This document shows positions 50,331 through 61,210 of a stretch of DNA of 64,000 bases, one piece after another. Source of the stretch: Macrosoma leucophasiata (taxonomy: Eukaryota; Arthropoda; Insecta; Lepidoptera; Hedylidae); the NCBI GenBank assembly GCA_036365455.1, contig JAWQUS010000022.1:1426001-1490000 (forward strand), in the 5' to 3' direction. The notes below the pieces were generated by a model. The model did no database searches. It was not told where the DNA came from and saw only the letters and a list, made by a program, of their open reading frames with translations. Numbering within the stretch: the first letter of the stretch is position 1; every line of letters starts with the position of its first letter. Both the position numbers and the translations under genes were made by a program.

Positions 50331-50543
50331 AAAGAAAAAATAGACAAGCGACGATTAATTAAAGGCCAGTTTCACCGTAACTAATTAGTTAACCGGTTAA
50401 TTAATTTTAAATAACTATTTCTTTAACAGGAAGTCCTATTGTTTGTTTACTACCGCAATTTCTGCAAGTAAAGGTGTGAAACAATAGGACGGTTTTATTA
50501 AGCAACATTTTTTATCTAAGAAAATGGCAAAAAAGAATGTAGT

Positions 50544-50741
50544 CAGAGAATATGTAATAATACTACGTATAGAATGGACACTTCGACGTCCCTCCCGATT
50601 TTCCCGCCTCACCCAACCTCCTCCCCTCTTATGGAGGACGTTTGGTATTCTTTACGTGCTACGCATACAAATGCACGTGTAAATACACTTCACTGACTCA
50701 TGTCTGTGGAATATGGAATTTTGGAGGAGTTTTCGCGGTGT
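50544..50741 (+). mobile_element. MITE-F, full-length, 8-bp TSD
   Basis: CAGAGAATATGT to TTCGCGGTGT. Flanks AATGTAGT (50536-50543) and GATGTAGT (50742-50749) match at 7 of 8. Confidence 0.88.
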
Positions 50742-50743
50742 GA

Positions 50744-50866
50744 TGTAGTTCACATTGATGTTCAGTGATGACTGCAGCCTATAGACATCTATACAATAAC
50801 CAGAGGTCAAAATGCAGATGCGATGCCACACCTGAGAGCTAAAGAGAGTCTCTCTGGTAGTTATTA
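50744..50866 (-). mobile_element. Rep-A2 3' part
   Basis: Minus strand, 'gtagttcacattgatgttca' to 'ctctctggtagttattac'. Its 'gagagctaaagagag' recurs in the Rep-A2 piece at 51717. Confidence 0.75.
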
Positions 50867-51367
50867 CTACCTCAGTAGCGTAGTGGTAGCAGGGCACTAC
50901 TACTACGCTGAAGGTAATGGGTTCGATTCCCGCGTGGGGAACTCAAACTCAAACTCAAAAATTCATTTAATCACTTGGAAATAATAGAATTTGCTTGTGA
51001 TAGGTCAAATTACAAATATAAAATTAAAGCGAATAACAACTGATACGTTGATTAATATGTCAAAGTAAATAAATTAATAATAGTCCAAAAATACTTAATA
51101 ATGAAAATAGGTATCAACAGAATGTTCCATACTCTCTTTTACAAACGGCAAGATAAGACTAAACAAAAAATATGGGACATTCTTTGTCATTCACTGGCCG
51201 AGTTCCAAAGCCCACATTACTGAGAAAAAACCTGCCAAAACAAAACTCAGTAGGGTCTTTTCAAAATATGTTCCTTAAAACTATTTTCACAATATGAACT
51301 ATCAGAGATAACGGTTTAAAATCTTTTATCTCTGGTTCTATTGAGATTTTTCCATTTTCTGGAAGTT
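50866..51367 (+). mobile_element. SINE-B head split by LINE-Rb
   Basis: 50866-50942 carries the head ('agcgtagtggtagcagggc', 'gggttcgattcccgcg'). The body resumes at 51297 ('atcagagataacggttta') after the LINE-Rb insertion and ends at the next Rep-A. Confidence 0.82.
50943..51291 (-). mobile_element. LINE-Rb 3' end with (GAGTTT)n tail, in SINE-B
   Basis: Minus strand. AAACTC repeats mark the 3' tail at the left, then 3' UTR with 'agtccaaaaatacttaataa' and 'aacaaaactcagtagggtct'. Possible short TSD GAACT on both sides. It splits a SINE-B at 50866-51367. Confidence 0.82.
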
Positions 51368-51600
51368 TACTTAATATGCTTGCCGCTAAATGGTAGTGTT
51401 CAGCACTATCGTGTTTCCGGTCAGGTGGTAATGTACGGCCTTGTAATTTCCGGCACAAAGGCATAACACCTTAGGCCTCAGAAGTGGTAACGCACCTCCG
51501 TTTTGACCTCTGGTCCTTGTGTGGATGCCTATAGGCTGCAGTCATCACTTAACATCAATGTGAAATGCATGCTTGATTGCCACTTTCATTACATAAAAAA
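51368..51600 (+). mobile_element. Rep-A, 5'-truncated
   Basis: 'ttgccgctaaatggtagtgt' to 'ttcattacataaaaaa'. Confidence 0.87.
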
Positions 51601-51604
51601 AAAT

Positions 51605-51716
51605 GTGACACATAGGATTACTTTTACTCCGTTCAGAAGTTCCTTAGGGAATTTTTAAGTACACGCAAACGAAGTCACGGGTGAAAGTTAGTAGAAAATA
51701 AATAAATGGCCGCCTT
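51605..51716 (+). repeat. Rep-HH
   Basis: 'gattacttttactccgttca' to 'taaataaatggccgcctttt'. It recurs inverted at 55133-55277 ('ggcggccatttatttatttt'). Confidence 0.7.
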
Positions 51717-51792
51717 TTCGAGAGCTAAAGAGAGACTTTGTGGAAGTTATTACGGGGCCATACATTACCATCTAACCGGAACACGATAGTGC
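51717..51792 (-). mobile_element. Rep-A2 fragment
   Basis: Minus strand 'gttattacggggccatacat' to 'acacgatagtgctg', cut by LINE-Rb. Confidence 0.72.
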
Positions 51793-52186
51793 TGTAAAAC
51801 ATAGTCTTATAAGTGTCATATTGTGAAAATAGTTTTAAGGAACATATTTTGAAAAGACCCTACTGAGTTTTGTTTCGGCAGGTTTTATCTCAGTAATGTG
51901 GGCTTTGGAACTCTGCCAGTGAATGACAAAGAATGTCGCATATTTTTTTGTTTAGTCTTATCTTGCCGTTTGTAAAAGAGAGTATGGAACATTCTGTTGA
52001 TACCTATTTTTATTATTAAGTATTTTTGGACCATTATTTATTTTATTTGGTTTACTTTGACATATTAATCAACGTATCAGTTGTTATTCGCTTTAATTTT
52101 ATATTTGTAATTTGACCTATCACAAGCAAATTCTATTATTTCCAAGTGATTAAATGATTTTTTGAGTTTGAGTTTGAGTTTCGCTG
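51793..52186 (+). mobile_element. LINE-Rb 3' end with (GAGTTT)n tail
   Basis: Same subfamily as 50943-51291 in the opposite orientation ('aagaccctactgagttttgt' to 'gagtttgagtttgagttt'). It lies between two Rep-A2 pieces. Confidence 0.82.
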
Positions 52187-52248
52187 AACACTGGTAGTTT
52201 TCAGCGGTTGTTCCGGTTGCATGATAATGTCTGGCCCCGTAATAAAAA

Positions 52249-52815
52249 ACGTAACTTCACGCCTGTAATCCCCGAAGGGGTAGGCAAAGGTAAATGCATG
52301 CATTCAAGCATGCAAACACCCACGATTCGCCGGTTACGTTGTAACAGGTGGCGAGCCTGTTGACATCTCTGGGTCTGACAAAGAATGACTCTTTTTCTTT
52401 TCTTTTTACTCTTTGTTATCAGTTTGTAAAGGGGAAAAGAGACATTTTACTGATATACTTTTTACATTAGTTTATGACATTTAGTTTTATCTTAGTGATA
52501 TTCTTGACTTTACATATATTTTTTATCTTGTTTGACATGTATATCAATTGTTATTCGCTTTAATTTATTTTGTTTGTTTTTGACGTGTCATAAGAGGTGC
52601 CTGTCACCCTAAATGAATAAATGAGTTTCTGATTCTGATTCTGATTCACGTTACCAAACTTCGAGGTACTGGGAAATGTCCATAAAATGGAAAATTCCCA
52701 ATAGAACCAGAGATAAAGGATTTTAAGCCGTTAATTCTGATAGTTCCCGACCCGAGAATCGAATTCAAGACCCCCAGCGTAGTAATAGTGGCCTGCTACC
52801 ACTACGCTTCTGAGG
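52249..52815 (-). mobile_element. SINE-B split by LINE-R, in Rep-A2
   Basis: Halves at 52249-52375 and 52654-52815 surround LINE-R. The whole sits in a Rep-A2 copy (52187-52246 and 52816-52965) with a GTAATAA direct repeat at the junctions. Three insertion layers are readable. Confidence 0.83.
52376..52653 (+). mobile_element. LINE-R 3' UTR inserted in SINE-B
   Basis: Nearly identical to the last ~280 bases of the copy at 38270-38911, from 'gacaaagaatgactcttttt' to the GATTCT repeats. It splits a minus-strand SINE-B. Confidence 0.88.
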
Positions 52816-53215
52816 TAGTAATAATCATCACAGGGATATCGACTTAGGTCTCAGGGATATCAAAGCATCTGCATTTTGACCTCTGGTAATTGTGTAGATG
52901 TCTATAGGCTGCAGTCGTCACTTAGTATCCATGTGAGATGCATGCTTATTTGCCTTTATAAAATAAAAACATACTCAAATGAATAAATAATTAATGTAAG
53001 ACATTTTTACAATTTTGTTTTAAAAAGATGGCAGATTAGGTTTTACATATTTCAAAAATGCAATTATCTTCGTTTTAATGATTTTTATCACATACGTCAA
53101 ATTAAATACGTTTTTAAAAACATACATTTGTTGTTTGAATATTTGATTGCTACAAATTAGGGATGTTGTGGAGTTCTGTAACTCGTAACTGTAATCGTAA
53201 AAACCGGTTATCCGG

Positions 53216-53325
53216 GAATATTTGAGTATCCGCACAGTACAAATATGAACAGTGTGTAAACTACGTACAAAACGTTGAAACGTCACACTCACACAAACAT
53301 GCGCATCGACGAGGCCTATAATGAA
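53216..53325. mobile_element. MITE-G left half
   Basis: 'acagtacaaatatgaacagt' to 'acatgcgcatcgacgagg', then MITE-O sequence. Confidence 0.78.
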
Positions 53326-53452
53326 CCTTATTACACGGCACGGTATTCAGGGTACGATAGCAAGGGTCAGGGTAGTGTAATAACTTTTAGGGAGTTAGGG
53401 CCCTAATTAGGGCGACCGGCGCGGCTCGGCCAGCCTAACGCCCTAACTACAC
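53326..53452. mobile_element. MITE-O piece
   Basis: 'ttattacacggcacggtatt' to 'ctcggccagcctaacgccc'. Confidence 0.75.
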
Positions 53453-53892
53453 ACAGTACAAATATGAACAGTATGGAGACTACGTCAGAGAATATGTAAT
53501 AATAATAGGTATAGAATGGACATTTCGACGTCCCGCTCGATTTGCCCGCATCACTCAACCCCTTCCCCTCTTATGGGCGACGGTTGGTATTTTGTACGTG
53601 CTACGCACACAGGTGCGCGTGTAAATGCACGTCACTGATTGATATCTGTGTAATAGAAACCAAATTGAGCGTTTGTTTGGAAATTTGGCGGAGTGTCCGT
53701 GGTGTGACTACGTATAAAACGTTCAAAACGGCACACTCACACAAACATGGGCATCGACGCTCGAGTAGCGAGGGACTCGGAGCTGCAACACCGCGAGAAC
53801 CGCTTAGGGGCCTCGTTGATGCGCATGTTTGTGTGATTGCGCCGTTTCAACGAATTGTACGTAGTTTCCATACTGTTCATATTTGTGCTGTG
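53453..53892. mobile_element. MITE-G hosting MITE-F
   Basis: Left piece 53453-53485, right piece 53706-53892 ('actacgtataaaacgttcaa' to 'ttcatatttgtgctgtg'). Confidence 0.85.
53486..53705 (+). mobile_element. MITE-F, full-length, perfect 8-bp TSD
   Basis: CAGAGAATATGTAATAAT to GTCCGTGGTGT, flanked by GACTACGT at 53478-53485 and 53706-53713. The CAGAG terminus and 8-bp TSD are hAT-like. It is inserted in MITE-G. Confidence 0.92.
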
Positions 53893-53997
53893 ACTGAGTT
53901 GAAGCTGAAAATGTCGACCGGATAGTGTAATAAGGGGCACCCGGCGCGACGCCACGCCCACCCTTTCTGCCGAACCCTGAATACCTGAATACTGCCT
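53893..53997. mobile_element. MITE-O piece following MITE-G
   Basis: 'gaccggatagtgtaataagg' to 'ttctgccgaaccctgaatac'. The same MITE-G/'actgagtt'/MITE-O junction is seen near 15947. Confidence 0.72.
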
Positions 53998-54074
53998 TTA
54001 ACGTCGGAGGCGCCCGTGGTCCACACCTAGTTTTAGCTGGTTAGAACTGAGTGTAGCCGTACTTCGGATAAAGC

Positions 54075-54781
54075 GGGATAAAGCCGGTGCGGGGCCCGTA
54101 GCGAATGTGACCATGGGGCCCTAGAGTTACATTGCTTACTGAAATTTGTAGTAAAATGTAAAGGAGATGTTGCAAAAATGTATGGATCTCCGGCCATGTA
54201 TTGTACACATTATCATTAACAGACAAAATCAATTTAAAAACGTTTTTTACTGGATATTTTCACTTCTTTAGCTTTGTTTGCAGTTACAAAATATTATTTG
54301 CAGTTATAATTGCAACTCAAACCAACATGGCGAATATGGCGGGCGATGACATTTTGACGTTTTCATTTTTTAAATTGTTTTTTGATTTTATAGTACTTGG
54401 AGAAAAAAGTAATATTTTCTAAATACTATCGAAATCGATTTCATGTGTTAACTAAGAACTTAAACTAATCGATTTCCAATTTAAAGAAGCATCGGCTGTA
54501 TCGCCGCCATGTTGAATAAGGTAGAAAATGATAAAATCGTTTGAATTTAATGTGGTAGCAACTCTAAAATATATACTTGAATAAATTAATTGTATTTTTT
54601 TCGGTGTTACCCATTTTTTGAGGACGTGTACGAACTAGAGCCGAGCTCGCAACATCTCCTTTACGAAAAGGAATCGAAAACAATATTGGGGAATTTCTCC
54701 TGTAAGTATTGTGGTATTGCCAACTTGCAACATAATAAATACCTATATAATTACAGTGTGGCCAACGCTCACTTTGAGAAT
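54075..54781 (+). repeat. Rep-EE hosting MITE-N
   Basis: 54075-54160 ('gggataaagccggtgcgggg') and 54662-54781 ('aaaggaatcgaaaacaatat' to 'ggccaacgctcactttgaga') are the two parts. Confidence 0.78.
54161..54661. mobile_element. MITE-N, full-length, TA TSD
   Basis: AAGGAGATGTTGC to GCAACATCTCCTT, TA on each side. It interrupts Rep-EE. Confidence 0.9.
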
Positions 54782-55132
54782 AGCTAAGGTGTATTACATG
54801 TTTTACATGTATGTTTTTTTGGACATAGGCGGGGGGCCCCCCCAAGGCGAAAGGACCCGTAGCATTTGCTGCCTCCTGCTACATGGTTAATCCGGGACTG
54901 GATATTACCCATACCAAAAAATATCCGGATCCGAAATGTTTTATCCGTTACATCCCTACAGCAAATCTCGGTGAATGAAAGACAATACATTTTATTATAA
55001 TAATTTCACCGAACAAGCTGTTAATCTTATAGATCTTATCTTGGTGATAAACATTTTTAATTTACTTCCGTATGTTGTAAATAATAATTCTCATACCTTT
55101 TTTTATGGAATTAATCTTTTTAACAGTCTTTT
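54782..55132. other. Unassigned sequence
   Basis: No feature recognised apart from the G/C run 'ggcggggggcccccccaag' near 54828. Confidence 0.5.
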
Positions 55133-55280
55133 TCCCGCGACTTCGTCCACGTGGAATTCCTAAAGGCGGCCATTTATTTATTTTCTACTAACTTTTGCCC
55201 GTGACTTTGGCCACGTGTACTTAAAAATTCCCTAAGGAACCTGTGAACGGGATAAAAGTAATCCTATATGTTACAGTTTT

Positions 55281-55562
55281 TTTTTATGTAATGAAAGGGG
55301 CAAACTAGCATGCAGTTCACATTGATGTTAAGTGATGACTGCAGCCTATACCCACACAAGGACCAGAGGTCAAAACGCAGATGCGTTACCACTTCTGAGG
55401 CCTAAGGTGTTATACCTCTGTGCCGCAGATTTCAGGGCCGTACATTACCACCTGACCGGACCATGATAGTGCTGAACACTACCATTTAGCGGCAAGTATA
55501 TTAAGTAATGCGAGGATTTCTACGCCCTCACTGCTCCTTCACTGGAGCTCTACCACCCGTAA
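55281..55562 (-). mobile_element. Rep-A, full-length
   Basis: Minus strand 'tttatgtaatgaaaggggca' to 'actggagctctaccacccgt'. Confidence 0.88.
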
Positions 55563-55587
55563 ATAATTAATAAGAATATTTACTCTA

Positions 55588-55904
55588 CGTAACTTCAACG
55601 TAACTTCACGCCTGTAATCCCCGAAGGGGTAGGCAGAGGTAAATGCATGCATTCAAGCATACATGCAAACACCCACGATTCGCCGGTTACGTTTTGGCCC
55701 ATGTAACAGGTGGCGAGCCTGTTGACATCTCCGGGCACATTACCAAACTTTGAGGTACTAGGAAATTTCCAGAAAATGGAAAAATCCCAATAGAACCAGA
55801 GATAAAGGCTTTTTCACCATTATCTCTGATAACCCCCTACCCGGGAATCGAACCCAGGACCTCAGCGTAGTAGTAGTGGCCTGCTACCACTAGGCTACCG
55901 AGGC
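55588..55904 (-). mobile_element. SINE-B, full-length with 12-bp TSD
   Basis: Minus-strand copy with perfect flanking direct repeats ATATTTACTCTA at 55576-55587 and 55905-55916. This fixes the element ends: about 317 bp, from the box A-containing head to the LINE-L-like tail. Confidence 0.93.
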
Positions 55905-56220
55905 ATATTTACTCTATATGTGTAATATTTCATCGAAATTCGCTTCAGCATGATTGAGCAACAAACAAACATCAATACTTTCACATTTAAAATAGTATCT
56001 AGTAAGATGTGAACACAGAATAAATAAATAAGGATAGAATGGCTAAAGACTCATTTTCATATTGAAACCGCTCTCGCCAGTTGCACACATTGACAATCAC
56101 ACTACAAAGATAATTCAAACTGCAATTGGTCAATTGAAATAGACCACTCCCAAACACTTACTTCTCACAAAACTTATTCTTTTTTATTGAGTAATTCCGT
56201 CAGTTTTATTATAATATACC

Positions 56221-56300
56221 ATCCCGCATTGGAGCATCGTGGTGGAGTAAGCTTCTGACCTCCCCCAAAAAGGGGAGAGACTCGTGCCCAGATGTGGGAT
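56221..56300 (+). mobile_element. SINE-D 3' fragment
   Basis: 'cccgcattggagcatcgtgg' to 'gactcgtgcccagatgtggg', fused to a MITE-E end. A shorter tail scrap ('caagggttgccattattat') lies at 57360-57385. Confidence 0.75.
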
Positions 56301-56304
56301 GTTA

Positions 56305-56520
56305 AAGCAACACGAGCCACCGGCTGTGGCGGAGCGGGGGGGAGTAGCCGTATACAGGCCTTCCCCCTCTGTCAAAGTACAAGCCCAAGTGGGCCAGAGA
56401 TGTTTAAATGTGTGCGTGAAATTTTTTATGTATTTTGTTAAAGTCAAGGTGTGAGTTTCGTAGTAATAGACGATATGTGATGTCTGCGTGTGTGTCACAC
56501 AAATTTCTGACACAAATTGC
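56305..56520 (+). mobile_element. MITE-E, right end lost
   Basis: 'agcaacacgagccaccggct' to 'gtgtgtcacacaaatttc'. The matching right end sits at 56805-56880, beyond a Helitron-like insertion (T), so the two pieces may be one split copy. Confidence 0.75.
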
Positions 56521-56521
56521 A

Positions 56522-56784
56522 TCTATATATATAAAAATTAATTGCTGTTCGTTAGTCTCGCTAAAACTCAAGAACGGCATTACCGGTTTAGCTAATTTTG
56601 GTTTTGAATGATTTTTGGAAGTCCAGGAAAGGTTTAAAAGGTAAAAAATATGAAGAAATTGAAGAGGAATAGTAAAAACACAATTTCATTTTCCCATACA
56701 AATAGTTCGTAGGTATATATGTATATCAAACCTTTGACACATTATTTCATTCTGAGGCAATACGAAGTTTGCCGAGTCAGCTAG
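56522..56784 (+). mobile_element. Helitron-like element T
   Basis: Starts A|TCTATATATA and ends CTAG|T, with the small hairpin GGCAA...TTTGCC about 10 bases before CTAG. These match Helitron rules; it makes no TSD and has no TIRs. Confidence 0.75.
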
Positions 56785-56804
56785 TCGGTAAAAAACGCAG
56801 TAAA

Positions 56805-56880
56805 TTGTACTTTGACCGAGGGGAAAGCCTGCATATGGCTACTCCCCTCCGGTCGGCCAGTGGCCCGAGTTGCTCTATGA
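56805..56880 (+). mobile_element. MITE-E right end
   Basis: 'tgtactttgaccgaggggaa' to 'cccgagttgctctatga'. Confidence 0.75.
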
Positions 56881-56883
56881 GTA

Positions 56884-57300
56884 GGACGTATAGAAATAGA
56901 AATAGAAATAGTTTATTTTTTGACACACACACACACACACTAAATAAACAAATGATAACGTAACTTCACGCCTGTAATCCCCGAAGGGGTAGGCAGAGGC
57001 AAATGCATGCATTCAATCATACATGCAAACACCCACGACTCGCCGGTTACGTTTTGGCCCATAAACAAATGATAATAATAATAATAAAAAAAAACAATAA
57101 TAAAAACAGAAACAACTTAACACAACTACCGGCATGATGTATGTGTGAGACTAAAAAAAATGGTACCCATCTCAGCTGATTGCTGTAGTTGGCACTACAG
57201 CGCTGGTGTTCTGATGGGACCACCGTAAGTGGCTTTGCGAACTACAAGCCGCACAACTACACAAAACTTCCATGCATATTAATGTTATATTTATATACAA
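56884..57300 (-). mobile_element. Rep-U hosting truncated SINE-B
   Basis: Same tail ('aaatagaaatagtttatttt') and body. SINE-B sits at 56958-57060. There is no MITE-S at the equivalent TA. Confidence 0.78.
56958..57060 (-). mobile_element. SINE-B, 5'-truncated, 14-bp TSD
   Basis: Only the 3' third (103 bp) is present. It is flanked by perfect ATAAACAAATGATA repeats at 56944-56957 and 57061-57074. A clean example of 5' truncation in a SINE, inserted into Rep-U. Confidence 0.93.
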
Positions 57301-57493
57301 AATTACGTAATATTACATAAATATAGATAAATAAATAAATTATTAGAACAAGGAACACGTATCAAGGGTTGCCATTATTATTATCATTATATGTTTAGAA
57401 GATGATAGTAATTTAATATGTATGTAGTAGTATTTAATGTTTATAAAATTTATTACCTACATTTTTTTGTATTGTGACTTTCATTACATTTTT

Positions 57494-57908
57494 TTTTTAT
57501 TTTTTTATTTTTTTATTATGGCATCGCTATTACGCATATTGCCAGTGTCAAGTAAAACGATATTTCGTATTTATTTAAGCAGCGTCAAAGTTAGTATAAT
57601 ATCAAGTATAATAGGTAAGTATCAAGTATATGAGTTATCAAGTATAATATGTCAGTCAAGTGAGTTACAGTCAAGTTATTCGAGTAAAGCGATGGCTACT
57701 TTACCAGAACATTTACAATGAAGTTTTGGAGGCACCTGAAAGGTCGTGTTTTCGCACTGTTATTCTATTTCACTATACACGGGCACTGTAATAAACCTAT
57801 ATCAAACAAAATGCCACCAACTTTATTCAATATAACTTAAAAATACACCAAGAAAATGAAATAAAATAAGAGCACCACACGCCTCTTTCAAGGTTCCCGC
57901 CAAAACTC
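57494..57908 (-). mobile_element. Rep-M retroposon
   Basis: Minus strand with T-rich run, 'tatggcatcgctattacgca' to 'ggttcccgccaaaactc'. A 94-codon ORF on the plus strand runs antisense to the retroposon and is not credible. Confidence 0.88.
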
Positions 57909-58397
57909 TTTATTACAATTAATTATAATTATGTTTATCTGACATGCATCATTCTGATGACACGTGTAGGTACCTGCGCATATGTGTAGATGATAAAGCT
58001 TGCTTGGAAGAGACGAAGGCGACGGCAGTAGACCAATTTGAAATAAAATATTTGAGTTTGAATCATTTGAGTTTATGGAACCCTAAAAAGAAAACAATCG
58101 ACAACTAATTCCCAAACTATTCCCTTTGTGTGCCCTTTGGATAGGTGCCAGTAAGTACGTAGCCTTGCTTTGTGTTGTCATCTGTGATTGCTTTGTCAAT
58201 ATCACGGACAATCATGTCTCATTGGGGAATGTCATCGTCTCTGCGTTTCCCAGTTCGTTTAAGTTCTGTTTGTCTGTATGTCACATATTTTAAAACTAGC
58301 TGCGGCAAATTTAACAAAATTATTGTTCAGTATCTAAGCAGTAGTTGTGGGCTAGCTAGTATCATACATTTCAAAAATATCCCTATACATCCCATAT
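57909..58397. other. Unassigned sequence
   Basis: Short LINE-tail-like (GAGTTT) scrap at 58045-58068; otherwise nothing visible. Confidence 0.5.
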
Positions 58398-58572
58398 ATA
58401 TGTACGGACCTGTAATATCCGGCACAGAGGCATAACACCTTAGGCTTCAGGAGTGGTAACGCATCTGCATTTTAACCTTGGTCTTTGTGTTAGAAACTAA
58501 AACTACATAGGTTGCAGTCATCACTTAACATCCATGCGAATTGAACGCTTGTTTGCCACATTCGTTACAAGA
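58398..58572 (+). mobile_element. Rep-A 3' part
   Basis: 'tgtacggacctgtaatatcc' to 'tgtttgccacattcgttac', diverged. Confidence 0.8.
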
Positions 58573-58869
58573 AGAAAAGTAATAAAAATTAAATAATAAA
58601 ACCCATTATAATATCGCGTGTTGATATCACAAACCGCAGAAGCTTGAAAGTAACGAACTCAACGGGAAAGTGTAATAATAATAAGGTGGCTCTTAGATAC
58701 ACGCGAGACGAATCTTTTTAATTAAATTATATGTGAAGTTATAGTCCAATTGGAAACAGCCTTCAGTGTTTATTGCCAGTTTTTTTTTAGTATGTGAATG
58801 AAAGAGAATATTTTTAACTCATGGAAATCTTTTCAAATACCTGGTTATGAAAAAACTAACTTTTTTTTA

Positions 58870-59374
58870 AAGGAGATGTTGCAAATATGTATGGACCTCC
58901 GGCCATGTATTGTACACAATATCATTAACAGACAAAATCAATATGAAAACGTTTTTTACTGCATATTTCCACTTATTTAGCTTAGTTTGCAGTTACAAAA
59001 CATTATTTGCAGTTAGAATTGCAACTCAAAACCAACATGGCGAATATGGTGGGCGATGTCATTTTGACATTTTCATTTTTTAAATTGTATTTTGATTATA
59101 TTATTATATATTATATTTATATTATATTATTATAGTACTTGGAGAAAAAAGTAATATTTTATAAATACTATCAAAATCGATTGATCCCAAGTGTCGACTG
59201 TATCGACGCCATGTTAAACATAGTTGAAAATGATTAAATCGTTTGAATGAAATGTGGTTGTAACTCTAAAATATATTCTTGAATAAAAAAATGGTATTTT
59301 TTTCGGATTCTTCTTTAATTTACCCATTTTTTGAGGGCGTGTACGAACCAGAGCCGAGCTCGCAACATCTCCTT
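58870..59374. mobile_element. MITE-N, full-length, TA TSD
   Basis: Same TIRs, TA on each side. An AT-rich expansion lies near 59095-59130. Confidence 0.9.
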
Positions 59375-59377
59375 TAT

Positions 59378-59700
59378 TTAATAGCATCGCTTGTTATGCA
59401 TATTGCCAGTGTCAAGTAAAACGATATTTCGTATTCGTAATAAGCAAAGTCAAAGTCAGAGTCAGTCAATTTATCAGTCCGTCAGTCAGTCACAGTATTT
59501 CGAGTAAAGCGATGGCTACTTTACCAGAACATTTACAATGAAGTTTTGGAGGCAACCCGAAAGAACGTGTTTTCGCACTGTTTTTCTATTTCACTATACA
59601 CGAGCACTGTAATAAGCCTTTATCAAACAAAATGCCACCAACTTTATTTAATATAACTCAAAAATACACCAAGAAATCGAAATAAAATAAGAGCACCACA
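59378..59700 (-). mobile_element. Rep-M, 5' end lost
   Basis: Minus strand, 'atagcatcgcttgttatgca' to 'aaataagagcaccacac', cut by Rep-A. Confidence 0.82.
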
Positions 59701-59707
59701 CACATTA

Positions 59708-59980
59708 CTGGTGGTAGAGCTCCAATGTCGGAGCTCGCGGTCGTAGGCACCACCGCATTACCTAATATACTTGCCGCTAAATGGTAGTGTTCAGCACTAT
59801 CGTGTTCCGGTAAGGTGGTAATGTACGGCCCTGTAATTTCCGGCACAGAGACATAACACCTTAGGCCTCAGGAGTGGTAACGCATCTGCATTTTTACCTC
59901 TGGTCATTGTGTGGCTGCGGTCATCACTTAACATCAATGTGAACTGTATGCTTGTTTGCCACTTTTAAAACATAAAAAAA
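59708..59980 (+). mobile_element. Rep-A, full-length
   Basis: 'ctggtggtagagctccaatg' to 'tgccacttttaaaacataaa'. It interrupts the end of a Rep-M. Confidence 0.88.
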
Positions 59981-60365
59981 ACATAATTTCTAAAATTAAT
60001 ACATAGGATTTAGTACACGTAATATGTGTCTCACGGCTGCCAGAAAGGTGTCCTGTTCAGCAAATGTCAGGTAACTTCATATACGAGGTACCTGACGCTG
60101 AGAAAAAGAGAATGGAACATTCTGTTGATACTAATTCCAGACTCCATATTTTTAATTTTTAGGTTTAAAATGAGTCTGGCAAGTTCATTAGTTGAGGATG
60201 GAAATGAGAAGTCCATGTTGGTGATCACCATATAATCCGGAATTAACTGAGTTACATCGTAGCGGTTAATATAGGGGGGTTGAGGTGCGTGTGCGCAGTA
60301 GGTACTAAGGTTATGGGTCAACTGACGCGCCAAAGCTAAGCTTGCGGCGTCCGGATGTTTATATT
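59981..60365. other. Unassigned sequence
   Basis: Shares a ~30-base block with 24445-24480. Otherwise single-copy in the window. Confidence 0.5.
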
Positions 60366-60713
60366 ACAATAATATAATAATAATGGCAACCCTTGATACG
60401 TCCCAGTGCTGGGCACGAGTCTCTCCCCTTTTTGGGAGGAGGCCTGGAGCTTACTCCACCACGCTGCTCCAATGCGAGTTGGTGGAGATAAGGGTTAGTG
60501 GCCAACCCGTTGTCGGATGTTTTCAAACCGGCCCATAAGACGTCCGACAAGGTTTAACGACTGCTATCTTACCGACGGCTTAACGTGCCCTCCGAAGCAC
60601 GGAAACGCGTTTTTAATTTGCCATTAGCGGTCACCCATCATCCACCCGACCGCGCCCGTATCGCTTAACCGACTAGATCGCTTCCGATCTACACAAGCCA
60701 TGCGCGCTTTATT
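60366..60713 (-). mobile_element. SINE-D
   Basis: Minus strand with (AAT)n tail at the left, 'cccagtgctgggcacgagtc' to 'acaagccatgcgcgctttat'. A short deletion falls after 'aacgactgctatc'. Confidence 0.85.
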
Positions 60714-61210
60714 ATATTATAATACTTATTTATGAGACGCTACATCATATCACACGCGTTACCATCGTAAACTTCTTGGCCAGATATAAAAAAAGTAATT
60801 ACTCTAGTATTCAACTCTGACCTGCATTTCTTTATAAGGTTGCTACAATTGTATCTGGTGGTAAGGATGTCACAAGTCTTTCTTCTTATTTAGTCTTTAG
60901 TTTTTAACTCAACTTTATTTCCAAAATGATCTAATCTTCAATGTGTGTTGCATAAATGATAAAAAAAAATAGGCTGCGGTCATTACTTACCATCCATGTG
61001 AAATGCATGCTTGTTTGCCACCTTCGTTTGATGAAAAAATAATGCCTACCTAGTTTAGATGTAATATTTTATTTGTAAATAAATATTATAATTTTAAATA
61101 AAATATGAAGTGGCAACCCTACATCTCAGTGCTAAAAATTGGCGATTGATTATAAACTTTGTAAAAGTTAAGGTAAATATTAAATTATTGCGCTTCAATT
61201 ATACTGTACA
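60714..61210. other. Unassigned AT-rich sequence
   Basis: Only the Rep-A2 scrap at 60966-61035 is recognised. Confidence 0.5.
60966..61035 (+). mobile_element. Rep-A2 3' scrap
   Basis: 'aataggctgcggtcattact' to 'gccaccttcgtttgatg'. Confidence 0.65.

Larger units (their letters stand above)
52187..52965 (+). mobile_element. Rep-A2 hosting SINE-B and LINE-R
   Basis: 52187-52248 ('gttgttccggttgcatgata') and 52816-52965 ('cttaggtctcagggatatca') are the two parts of one old copy. Confidence 0.75.

Noticed and set aside
57437..57721. 94-codon ORF that looks like a mitochondrial presequence
   Set aside because: It lies antisense to Rep-M, whose poly(A) and TSDs fix the opposite orientation; other copies break the frame.
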